From Anaerolineae bacterium (GTDB lineage Bacteria > Chloroflexota > Anaerolineae > 4572-78 > NAK82), in the NCBI GenBank assembly GCA_030598425.1, contig JAUVPY010000022.1, positions 1 through 12,676 on the forward strand: a stretch of DNA of 12,676 bases, written 5' to 3'. This document shows, one piece after another, positions 6,457-12,651 of the stretch (the first letter of the stretch is position 1; the number at the start of each line of letters is the position of its first letter). The notes below the pieces were generated by a model. It was not told the origin of the DNA. It did not search any database and saw only the letters and a program-made list of their open reading frames with translations. The translations under genes were made by a program, and so were the position numbers.

Positions 6457-6560
6457 GTCAGAGGTCAGTAGTCAGAAGGCAGTAGTCAGAGGTCATTGGA
6501 TGGTAATTGGAGATTGGGGATTGGTGAATTGGGGTTGGAGATTAGGGATTGGAGATTGGG
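6457..6560 (+). repeat. Tandem degenerate short repeats before mtaB
   Basis: The entire spacer is repetitive. GTCAGAGGTCA occurs at 6457-6467 and 6485-6495, and CAGTAGTCAGA at 6466-6476 and 6480-6490. From about 6498 on the sequence is a run of GATTGGG / GATTGGA / GATTAGG-like 7-base units. The last units supply the mtaB Shine-Dalgarno (GGAG at 6551-6554). No promoter was recognised here. Confidence 0.8.
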
Positions 6561-7862
6561 ATGCGGGTTAGGTTGGAGACGTTAGGGTGCCGGTTGAATA
6601 TCAGTGAGATTGAGGGCCTGGCGCGAGGCTTTATCGCGGCTGGGCATGGGATGGTAGGTCCGGGTGAGACGGCCGATGTGTGCGTGCTGAATACGTGTGC
6701 CGTCACCGGAATTGCCGCCCGTAAGTCGCGGCAATTGGCCCGACACTTGAAGCGGACCAACCCGAGCGCCGTGATGGTGGTCACCGGCTGCTACGCCGAG
6801 TTAGAGCCGGAACAGGTGGGCGCCCTCGGCGTGGATATGGTGGTTGGCAATCGAGAGAAAGACCAAATCGTCGAGTCGGTCACACAATACGTGCAGCGTG
6901 ATAATCGACAGCCCCAGGTCTCCGACTCTCAGCCCTCAACTTCCGATTTCCAGCCGCACTACCTTTATCCCGGAGCGCGGACGCGGGCCTTTGTCAAAGT
7001 GCAGGATGGCTGTGATAATCGCTGTACTTTTTGCATCGTGACCGTGGCGCGGGGAGCGGGCCGCAGCCGCCCGACGGATGAAGTCATCGCCGAAGTGCAG
7101 GGGTTGGTGAGGGCAGGTTACCAGGAGGTGGTGCTCAGCGGAGTGCATCTGGGCTCTTACGGCCACGACCTGGGCGAGGGGCGCGGCCTGTACAATCTGG
7201 TGCGCCGCTTGCTGGACGAAAGCGACGTGCCGCGCTTGCGGTTGTCGTCGCTGGAACCGTGGGACCTGGATGAGGACTTCTTTTCGCTGTGGGAAAGCCC
7301 TCGTATCGGCCGTCATCTGCACCTGCCGCTGCAAAGCGGCTGCGACGCCACGCTGCGACGCATGGCGCGACACACGACCACAGCCGGCTTTGCCGAATTG
7401 GTGCATTCTGCCCGCGCCGCGATCCCCGATCTGTCAGTGACGACAGACATTATCGTCGGGTTTCCGGGTGAGAACGAGACAGAGTTCTCTCAGAGCCTGG
7501 CCTTTGTAGAGGCGATGGCGTTTGCCAAGTTGCACATCTTCCGTTATTCGCGCCGCGAGGGGACGGCCGCCGCCTCAATGCCCGACCACATCTCCCCTCA
7601 GATCGTGTCCGAGCGCAGCCGCCGCATGCACGCGCTGGGCGCCAAGCTGGAACGCACCTTCCGCCGCCGCTTTCTGGGCCGGACGATGGACGTGTTGTGG
7701 GAAGCAGATGAGCCAAATGGTGATAGCTTGGTGTGGAGTGGCCTGACGGGCAACTACCTGCGTATATCAGCGCCAGGCGGCCCCGGTTTGCGTAACGTGG
7801 TCACACCTGTCCGGCTGGTGGCCGATACGCCCGGTGGGTTAACGGGAGAGGTTGCGCTCTAG
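6561..7862 (+). CDS. mtaB: tRNA t6A37 methylthiotransferase MtaB (radical SAM)
   Basis: MtaB converts N6-threonylcarbamoyladenosine at position 37 of ANN-decoding tRNAs to the 2-methylthio form using two iron-sulfur clusters. The N-terminal MTTase domain shows its three Cys in LGCRLN (C10), NTCAVT (C46) and TGCYAE (C77). The radical SAM motif CxxxCxxC is CDNRCTFC (151-158), followed by HLPLQSGCD and TDIIVGFPGE, with a TRAM-like C-terminus. The length of 433 residues fits. The ATG at 6561 was chosen because GGAG is six bases upstream and MRVRLETLGCRLN is the family's N-terminus; an in-frame TTG at 6549 lies inside the repeat. Residues about 113-136 (DNRQPQVSDSQPSTSDFQPH) form a Ser/Gln/Pro-rich insertion between the two domains that looks repeat-derived. 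MiaB is unlikely from the N-terminal motif and overall similarity to the MtaB type. Confidence 0.92.
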   Translation: MRVRLETLGCRLNISEIEGLARGFIAAGHGMVGPGETADVCVLNTCAVTGIAARKSRQLARHLKRTNPSAVMVVTGCYAELEPEQVGALGVDMVVGNREKDQIVESVTQYVQRDNRQPQVSDSQPSTSDFQPHYLYPGARTRAFVKVQDGCDNRCTFCIVTVARGAGRSRPTDEVIAEVQGLVRAGYQEVVLSGVHLGSYGHDLGEGRGLYNLVRRLLDESDVPRLRLSSLEPWDLDEDFFSLWESPRIGRHLHLPLQSGCDATLRRMARHTTTAGFAELVHSARAAIPDLSVTTDIIVGFPGENETEFSQSLAFVEAMAFAKLHIFRYSRREGTAAASMPDHISPQIVSERSRRMHALGAKLERTFRRRFLGRTMDVLWEADEPNGDSLVWSGLTGNYLRISAPGGPGLRNVVTPVRLVADTPGGLTGEVAL

Positions 7863-7892
7863 TAGGGTCGAAACTTATCTTACGGTGAAGCA

Positions 7893-7929
7893 AAGACCTC
7901 GGGGGTTTTTTGGCAACCTCGGAGGTCTT
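7893..7929 (+). terminator. Hairpin terminator after mtaB
   Basis: AAGACCTCGGGGGTT (7893-7907) pairs with AACCTCGGAGGTCTT (7915-7929) over 15 positions with one mismatch and one G-U, loop of seven. It is followed by the T-rich stretch cattgttttgt. The tail is imperfect, but position 30 bases after the mtaB stop and just before a new promoter supports termination. Confidence 0.7.
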
Positions 7930-7936
7930 CATTGTT

Positions 7937-7965
7937 TTGTCAATTGTATGGGGTCTTTGTATAAT
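7937..7965 (+). promoter_or_regulatory. Promoter of the Thr/Pro-rich protein and glycosyltransferase unit
   Basis: TTGTCA (7937-7942), a 17-base spacer and a perfect TATAAT (7960-7965) lie directly after the mtaB terminator. Transcription would begin near 7972. The next genes at 8288, 8581 and 9271 are tightly packed, so this probably drives all three. Confidence 0.75.
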
Positions 7966-7978
7966 TACTCGGCCTGCC

Positions 7979-8067
7979 AATAAGTAATCACCGAAACTGC
8001 TTGCACAGGCCCGGCGCTGCCCCGAAACCTGAGTTTATGCCTGGTTTGTCCCGGTAAACTACTTATT
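7979..8067 (+). ncRNA. Possible structured 5' leader element of unknown class
   Basis: AATAAGTA (7979-7986) and TACTTATT (8060-8067) are perfect complements that could close an 89-base domain right after the transcription start. Inside, GTTTAT and GTAAAC can pair as a smaller arm. The leader is about 315 bases long if the TTG at 8288 is the start. I could not match it to a known riboswitch class, and chance pairing of AT-rich 8-mers is possible. Confidence 0.25.
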
Positions 8068-8181
8068 TTACGCCTTTTGCCGATTTACGTCTGCAGAGAG
8101 ATACTTCACTATGACCTTTGACAATCGGAGAGGTGCAACCCCATTTTTGGACAGACTCGGTAGATTCGACATCTGCTCCAA

Positions 8182-8224
8182 GGGGATTTGCCAATCCACG
8201 CAAAAACGGGGATTTGCCAATCCA
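8182..8224 (+). repeat. 17-bp direct repeat in the long leader
   Basis: GGGGATTTGCCAATCCA occurs at 8182-8198 and again at 8208-8224, with a 26-base period. As 26 is not a multiple of three, the copies fall in different frames of the overlapping open frame, which argues that this stretch is not truly coding. The GATTTGC core recurs in the repeat at 10835-10858. Confidence 0.85.
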
Positions 8225-8287
8225 GGCCGAGCAGAATCGGATCGACTGAGACTCCCCGTATCTGCTGTTTCTGGACGGGGAGCCAGG

Positions 8288-8584
8288 TTGCTGATTATGG
8301 CACTGGTGGCGGCGGGCCTCGCATTTTTGCTTTCGTCCCCAGGGATGAATGTGGGGGCCTGGCACCAGTCGACCCCCGCCCCCGGGTCGCCGGTGCCGAC
8401 ACCGACGGACCAACCCCCCACCCCCCCGGTCGTGACATTGACGCCAACTCCAGAAATCCCTGCCCTTAAGCCACCTCAGGGCAGTGAGCTTGGCACAGCC
8501 CTGCTGGTGGCAAGCGGAATTGTGTTGGCCGGGCTGATCGCGGGTGTGGTAGTCTTTTTGTTGGAAGGAGTTACATCATCTTGA
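8288..8584 (+). CDS. Small two-helix membrane protein with Thr/Pro-rich linker
   Basis: I do not recognise a family. From the proposed TTG start, the 98-residue protein has a hydrophobic N-terminal segment (LIMALVAAGLAFLLSS), a Pro/Thr-rich linker (STPAPGSPVPTPTDQPPTPP...), and a C-terminal membrane helix (TALLVASGIVLAGLIAGVVVFLL). The linker would be outside the membrane. The frame is open from an ATG at 8111 (157 residues), but that start has only a weak AGAGAG ten bases away. The extra 59 codons include a direct repeat read in two frames, four AGA codons and GC at third positions near half, well below the rest. TTG at 8288 has GGGGAG five bases upstream; ATG at 8297 is a third option. The stop overlaps the start of the next gene (TTGA), and the next gene has the same architecture. 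Confidence 0.6.
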   Translation: MLIMALVAAGLAFLLSSPGMNVGAWHQSTPAPGSPVPTPTDQPPTPPVVTLTPTPEIPALKPPQGSELGTALLVASGIVLAGLIAGVVVFLLEGVTSS

Positions 8585-9267
8585 TACCATTGCCTTCAAT
8601 GCTTCGCGCCTTGGGAACGCTAATGACCAGCTTGCTGCGTCGAACCGGCTGGGCCACAACGTGGTTGCCGTGGCTGGGCGTGGCCCTGGTGGTAGCTGCC
8701 GTGCTTTCGCCGGGAACTGTTACGGCGTCACTGCTGGCATTTCAATCACCTTCGACACCTACGCCAGTTCCGCCAACGCCAGTCCCTCCGCCGCCAACGC
8801 CGACACCAGTCCCCCCATCGCCGCCAACACCGACACCGGTCCCCCCAGCCCCGCCAACAGAGACGCCTGTACAACCCACGCCCGTGCCCCCAACGCAGGC
8901 ACCGCCGGCCACGGCGGTACCCTCCGAGCCTACCCCGACGCCGGTACAACCACCACCGCCTACCCTTGTGCCGACGATGTTCCCGACGCCGGTGATGCTG
9001 CCAGCCTCGACTCCCACCTTACTGCCCCCACCCCCTCCCCTGCCGCCACCGACGCCGCCACCGGTCTCTGGATCCAACCAACCTATCGTCAACTGGGTCA
9101 AGTTCTGGGATACGATCGCGGTGACGCTTGCCTATCCCTGGCTGTGTTGTGGGGTCGGTCTCCTGTTGCTGGTGCCGGTGGTCCTGCTTTTCTTGGAGAT
9201 CAAGGGGCGACGGGCACCCTCCAGGCCACCAGAGCCAGTGCCGGAACGGATGGATGACGAGGAATGA
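8581..9267 (+). CDS. Two-helix membrane protein with long Pro/Thr-rich extracytoplasmic linker
   Basis: The 228-residue protein is not a recognised family. It has a membrane helix at about 28-52 (WLPWLGVALVVAAVLSPGTV), then about 110 residues of Pro and Thr in TPTPVPP-like units (56-165). A second helix follows (about 180-206: IAVTLAYPWLCCGVGLLLLVP) and a short charged cytoplasmic tail (EIKGRRAPSRPPEP...DDEE). The linker DNA is a degenerate ccnacncc repeat. The start is a TTG whose bases overlap the previous stop as TTGA, with GGAAGGAG (8563-8570) ten bases upstream; an ATG at 8599 is the alternative. Its architecture repeats that of the preceding small protein. The glycosyltransferase ATG is three bases past its stop. 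The Thr-rich linker is a natural candidate for O-glycosylation, by inference. Confidence 0.75.
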   Translation: MIPLPSMLRALGTLMTSLLRRTGWATTWLPWLGVALVVAAVLSPGTVTASLLAFQSPSTPTPVPPTPVPPPPTPTPVPPSPPTPTPVPPAPPTETPVQPTPVPPTQAPPATAVPSEPTPTPVQPPPPTLVPTMFPTPVMLPASTPTLLPPPPPLPPPTPPPVSGSNQPIVNWVKFWDTIAVTLAYPWLCCGVGLLLLVPVVLLFLEIKGRRAPSRPPEPVPERMDDEE

Positions 9268-9270
9268 GGG

Positions 9271-10824
9271 ATGAGGTATGAAAGACAAAAGGCGACCTGG
9301 GGCGCATTACTTGCAATAACCCTGGTCGCTTTTTTGCTGCGGACTTCCCATCTCAATACGCAAAGCTTATGGCGGGATGAGGTGGACGTGATCCGCCTGG
9401 CAAACGAGCCGCGTCCTGGTTCCGATGTTGGCCGGGCGTTCTTCGATTACTCCGACGGCGAGATGCACGGGTTTCTGCTACGACTAGTTCAGAGATTGGT
9501 GCGGGTTGGATACAACGGCCCTCTCTATTTCCTCCTCATGCGGGTTTGGCTGAGGCTGGTCGGCGATGGTGAATTCGCGCTACGTTTCCTTTCGCAGTGC
9601 TTCGGTGTTTTGGCGGTGCCTCTTGCGTATCGGGCAGGCAGACGGCTGGTGGGACGGCCGGAGGCCGTTATTACCGCGATATTGGTCGCCATCTCCCCTT
9701 ACCTGATATGGTACAGCCAGGACGCCAAGATGTATGCTATGGTGACTGCGCTGACGCTGCTGGGGTTGACCTGTTTACTCGAAGCTTTGGCCACAAGGCA
9801 ACTGCGGTGGTGGGCGGGATTCGTCCTTTTTGCGAGTCTGTCACTCTACGTTCACATATTGTCGGCCTTGATGGTGCCTGTATATTTGGCGGCGTTCATA
9901 TTGGCCGGACCGCTCCCGCTTGGGCAATGGCGACGGGGCCTGGTCGCCTTTGGACTGCTCACGCTGCCCTACCTCCCGCTGCTGCTGTGGCAATTGCCGC
10001 TGGTGATGGATTCGTACGATACTGGCCACCCCTTTTACCCCATTGATCGAATGTTCTCTCTTCTGTTTAATCTCTACGCTCGGGGCATGGCTATGGTGGG
10101 AAGCTGGGTGGTCGTGGCCGGGTATGTGTTTGCCATGCTGGCTGGCCTCTTCCTATCTGTGAGAGGAAGAGGCCAGGGCGGGCATGGCAGCAGGCGTCTC
10201 CCCATTCCTGGCGGAAGGCGCTGGCGGCTATTTCTGCTGATCTGGCTGCTGCTGCCCATCCTCCTGGTGTATCTTATCTCGTTGAGGACACCGGTCTTTG
10301 AGCCACGCTATCTCATCTTCCTCACGCCGGCCTTCTACCTGTTGACCGGGCTGGGAGTCGTGGCGTTATCCCGTCTGTCCTGGGTTGCCGCTGGCTTGGT
10401 GTTGGCCGCCGTCTTGACATTCAGCCTGCTGGGTGTGTGGACCCAGGCGACGGCACCGATCAAGTCCGATTTTCGAGCGGCGGCCGACTATGTCACGACC
10501 CGTCGACAGACTGACGCGCCGGTTATGTTCCAAATGCCCTACGTGCGCCACACGTTCGACTACTACTTCGACGGCGAGTACGCTGCGTTGGAAGGCCCCT
10601 GGACCAATGGCGGGGTCAGTGAGACGGAAGTGGAGGATACGATGGGGCGGCTGTTGGAGCCTTATCCTGAAGTCTGGCTGGTCGCCTCCGAGAGCTGGCT
10701 CTGGGACTCGCGCGACCTGACGCGGGCTTGGCTCGACCAGCACGCGGAGCTGAGGGAGTCGGCCAGCTTCATGCTGGTTGACGTTTATCATTACAGTTTG
10801 GGAATCGGGGAATCGGGGAATTAG
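9271..10824 (+). CDS. Multi-pass glycosyltransferase, protein-mannosyltransferase-like (GT39/PMT_2 class)
   Basis: The 517-residue protein has about ten hydrophobic helices, as in polyprenyl-phosphate-sugar dependent GT-C transferases. Class hallmarks are SLWRDEVDVI with the acidic pair D36-E37 in the first extracytoplasmic loop, NGPLYFLLM (82-90), ISPYLIWYSQDAKMYAM (141-157) and the late PVFEPRYLIFLTPAFYLL (341-358). The C-terminal ~130 residues after the last helix are soluble. By family it should transfer a sugar from a lipid phosphate carrier to protein, glycan or lipid at the outer face; the real acceptor is unknown. It directly follows two Thr/Pro-rich membrane proteins, which suggests protein acceptors. 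The ATG at 9271 has GAGG (9259-9262) eight bases upstream. Residues 291-302 are encoded by a perfect 13-bp hairpin within a basic cytoplasmic loop. The last residues (GIGESGN) and the stop come from an 8-base tandem repeat. Confidence 0.88.
   Translation: MRYERQKATWGALLAITLVAFLLRTSHLNTQSLWRDEVDVIRLANEPRPGSDVGRAFFDYSDGEMHGFLLRLVQRLVRVGYNGPLYFLLMRVWLRLVGDGEFALRFLSQCFGVLAVPLAYRAGRRLVGRPEAVITAILVAISPYLIWYSQDAKMYAMVTALTLLGLTCLLEALATRQLRWWAGFVLFASLSLYVHILSALMVPVYLAAFILAGPLPLGQWRRGLVAFGLLTLPYLPLLLWQLPLVMDSYDTGHPFYPIDRMFSLLFNLYARGMAMVGSWVVVAGYVFAMLAGLFLSVRGRGQGGHGSRRLPIPGGRRWRLFLLIWLLLPILLVYLISLRTPVFEPRYLIFLTPAFYLLTGLGVVALSRLSWVAAGLVLAAVLTFSLLGVWTQATAPIKSDFRAAADYVTTRRQTDAPVMFQMPYVRHTFDYYFDGEYAALEGPWTNGGVSETEVEDTMGRLLEPYPEVWLVASESWLWDSRDLTRAWLDQHAELRESASFMLVDVYHYSLGIGESGN
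10142..10176. repeat. Perfect 13-bp inverted repeat inside the glycosyltransferase gene
   Basis: CTGGCCTCTTCCT (10142-10154) and AGGAAGAGGCCAG (10164-10176) are exact inverted repeats with a nine-base loop. The translated segment leads into the basic hydrophilic loop RGRGQGGHGSRRLPIPGGRRWR between membrane helices. No T tract follows, so it is not an intrinsic terminator. Confidence 0.85.
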
Positions 10825-10858
10825 CAAACACCCCGATTTGCTGATTTGCTGATTTCCA
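10801..10858. repeat. Two 8-base tandem arrays flanking an inverted repeat at the glycosyltransferase stop
   Basis: GGAATCGG is repeated at 10801-10808 and 10809-10816, followed by the variant GGAATTAG (10817-10824) whose TAG is the stop codon. After CAAACACCCC, GATTTGCT is repeated at 10835-10842 and 10843-10850, followed by GATTTCCA. AATCGGGG (10811-10818) and CCCCGATT (10831-10838) form an 8-bp inverted repeat with a 12-base loop. The unit is part of the same GATT-type family as the other short repeats in the window. Confidence 0.8.
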
Positions 10859-10873
10859 GGAGGGGGTAATCGC

Positions 10874-11692
10874 ATGTGGGTTCTCGATTGGTTGGAGAAA
10901 TGGGGCATGCCGGGGAGGCCGCGACGGACCGGCCTCGTGCTGAGTGGAGGCGCGATTCGGGGCGCGGCACATTTGGGCGTGTTGCAGGTCTTCGACGAAC
11001 ACGGCATCCGACCTGATCTAATAGTGGGCGCCAGCGCGGGGGCGGTGGTCGGGGGGCTGTACTGCGCCGGGCTATCGCCGGTGGAGTTGCAACAGATCGG
11101 CAAAGAGATGAATTGGGGTCGCCTGGGACGTCTCGTGCGCCCGGGCCTGGGTTTCTTTGACATCAGCCGCATGGAGAAAGTCATCGACGAGCTGACCGGG
11201 GGCGTCACGATCGAGGAACTGAAGACCCCCTTTGCCGCCGTTGCGGTTGACATCCTCACTCGCGAGTTGATCGTCCTCCGCGAGGGGTCCCTGGCGCGGG
11301 CGATCCGGACCAGTGCCTCGTTGCCGGGCATCTTCACTCCCGTGGAAGACGGCGACCGGCTCTTGATCGACGGCGGCGCGCTTAACAACCTGCCGGTCTG
11401 CGTGGCACAGGATATGGGGGCCGACTACACGATTGCCGTGGACCTGGTGCCGCCGCCCATTGCCCCAATGGAATACCCTGAGAACATCCTTGAGATGTGG
11501 GCTCTGTCCATCTACATCGTAATGCGGGGGCGGTACACCGACGCACACCTGGCCGACGTACACATCCAGCCCGACATCGCGCAAACCAGCTTCTTTGACT
11601 TCGGCCAGATCGACTCGTTGGTGCAAAAGGGACGCGAAGCGGCGCTGGACAATGTGGGGCGTATCAAGGCGGACTTGAGAATGACAGAATAG
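10874..11692 (+). CDS. Patatin-like phospholipase (RssA/NTE-type)
   Basis: This 272-residue protein is a Ser-Asp dyad acyl hydrolase of the patatin family, probably acting on phospholipids or other acyl esters. The oxyanion-hole loop is SGGAIRGAAHLGV (24-36). The nucleophile elbow is GASAG with Ser54, and the catalytic Asp lies in DGG (D166). The segment RTSASLPGIFTPV (145-157) is also typical. There is no signal peptide or membrane helix, and the length fits the small bacterial RssA-like group. The ATG at 10874 has a strong AGGAGG (10858-10863) ten bases upstream. It lies 49 bases behind the glycosyltransferase, separated by the repeat; co-transcription is possible but a stem-loop lies between them. 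Substrate and role are not evident. Confidence 0.93.
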   Translation: MWVLDWLEKWGMPGRPRRTGLVLSGGAIRGAAHLGVLQVFDEHGIRPDLIVGASAGAVVGGLYCAGLSPVELQQIGKEMNWGRLGRLVRPGLGFFDISRMEKVIDELTGGVTIEELKTPFAAVAVDILTRELIVLREGSLARAIRTSASLPGIFTPVEDGDRLLIDGGALNNLPVCVAQDMGADYTIAVDLVPPPIAPMEYPENILEMWALSIYIVMRGRYTDAHLADVHIQPDIAQTSFFDFGQIDSLVQKGREAALDNVGRIKADLRMTE

Positions 11693-11716
11693 AGTGTCAT
11701 CCAATCAGAATCGAGC

Positions 11717-11745
11717 TTGCAAACCGGCCCCGGTTGTGGTACACT
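11717..11745 (+). promoter_or_regulatory. tRNA-Arg promoter
   Basis: TTGCAA (11717-11722), a 17-base spacer and TACACT (11740-11745) with an extended -10 TG (TGGTACACT) lie just upstream of the tRNA, whose first base is 11757. The spacer contains a small perfect palindrome, AACCGG-cc-CCGGTT (11722-11735). Confidence 0.7.
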
Positions 11746-11756
11746 TGTACACGCAA

Positions 11757-11828
11757 GCCCCCGTAGCTCAGCGGATAGAGCGGCGGCCTCCGGAGCCGTG
11801 CGCGGGCGTTCGAGTCGCCCCGGGGGTA
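11757..11828 (+). tRNA. tRNA-Arg (anticodon CCG)
   Basis: A full 72-base cloverleaf folds by eye. The acceptor is GCCCCCG (11757-11763) with CGGGGGT (11821-11827), pairing throughout but with G1-U72 as a wobble. The D arm is GCTC/GAGC with loop AGCGGATA. The anticodon arm is GCGGC/GCCGT with loop CTCCGGA, anticodon CCG, reading CGG arginine codons. The variable loop is four bases, and the T arm is GGGCG/CGCCC with loop TTCGAGT. Base 73 is A (11828). The 3' CCA is not encoded and must be added after transcription. It has its own promoter and terminator. Confidence 0.96.
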
Positions 11829-11832
11829 CAGG

Positions 11833-11865
11833 AAAGCCCTGGCCTGTCGGCCGGGGCTTTTTGTT
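11833..11865 (+). terminator. Intrinsic terminator after tRNA-Arg
   Basis: AAAGCCCTGGCC (11833-11844) pairs with GGCCGGGGCTTT (11849-11860) over 12 positions with one G-U and the loop tgtc, ending in a run of five T. This is a textbook rho-independent terminator just past the tRNA. Confidence 0.93.
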
Positions 11866-11922
11866 GGGTGGATGGGTAGACGGGTGGGGAAGGATCTGCA
11901 ATTTACCAGTGAAATGGGCGCA

Positions 11923-12651
11923 TCACCCCGTCTTTCGAGCAACCAACACGCCTTCCATATTGTGGCGATAGATCATCTGGATGTCGACAAAGCCTATGTC
12001 GCGCAGCGTTTGTATTGTGTCCAACTCTTTCATGACACGATCGGGGCCTTGATCCGCTACGTTGTGCAGCACCCAATCCTTTAAGAGGTCATACTTGCCA
12101 AGCGGTATGAAGGCCTCAAAAAATCGAGACAATGCTACGTCGAGAGCATCAAAACGCTCCCCATCGTCTTGTGGGGCGTATTTGTCAGCGTTTACGAAAA
12201 GCCCACCCGGCGAGAGAACGCGGAACAGCTCACGATGCAGCTTATGGCGATAGGTATGGTGCATATTGTGGAGCGTCAAAGCAGATGCAACGATATCAAT
12301 GGAGTGTGATGCCACTTGTGTCATATGATCGACAGCATCCGCACAAACCAGATTGCAGCGCTTACCAACGATCTCGGGCTCCAGTCTCTCGGAAGCCTGC
12401 TTGATCATCTCCTCCTCGTTATCAAGCGCCGTCAGAAACAGGTCGCGCCGCGCCGCCAAAATGAAACTGGAGGTGACGCCATCACCGCATCCGATCTCCA
12501 GCACTTGCAGAGGGCCTGATTGACCTGGTCGATTGTGTTGAGCTATCACGGTTCCGATGTGACCCTGGAGTTCCTCAAAATGGGGAAGTGCGAGATGGAT
12601 CAGTGTGTATTCTTCGCTCATCCCACCCTGGAATCTCTGTTCGCTGTCCAT
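11923..12651 (-). CDS. Class I SAM-dependent methyltransferase of unknown substrate
   Basis: The 242-residue protein has the Rossmann-type SAM-binding motif I VLEIGCGDGVTS (50-61). An acidic residue follows at the end of strand 2 (LTALDNEEEM, D77), then CADAVD (103-108), the motif-IV-like region SIDIVASALTLHNMHH (117-132) and the post-motif LSPGGLFV (146-153). The fold is clear but the substrate is not; similar small enzymes methylate small molecules, lipids or RNA. The first ATG is supported by AGAGGTGA a few bases upstream on the minus strand; a second ATG at codon 11 (MSEEYTLIHL) is possible. Base composition looks lower in GC than the adjoining genes, and it sits beside a tRNA gene, so recent transfer is possible but not demonstrated. 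It converges on the tRNA unit. Confidence 0.88.
   Translation of the reverse strand: MDSEQRFQGGMSEEYTLIHLALPHFEELQGHIGTVIAQHNRPGQSGPLQVLEIGCGDGVTSSFILAARRDLFLTALDNEEEMIKQASERLEPEIVGKRCNLVCADAVDHMTQVASHSIDIVASALTLHNMHHTYRHKLHRELFRVLSPGGLFVNADKYAPQDDGERFDALDVALSRFFEAFIPLGKYDLLKDWVLHNVADQGPDRVMKELDTIQTLRDIGFVDIQMIYRHNMEGVLVARKTG

Noticed and set aside
7972..8067. TPP or cyclic-di-GMP riboswitch in the leader
   Set aside because: Short matches such as CTGAG occur, but the conserved core sequences of these classes are not present in order.
8742..9101. Glycine-rich minus-strand ORF resembling a Gly-repeat protein
   Set aside because: It is the complement of the Pro-codon repeat: proline codons read backwards become glycine. 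No ribosome binding site supports it.
10366..11388. 340-codon minus-strand ORF across the glycosyltransferase end and patatin gene
   Set aside because: It lies opposite two well-supported genes and crosses the intergenic repeat; the protein is low-complexity Pro/Arg/Ser with no family motif.
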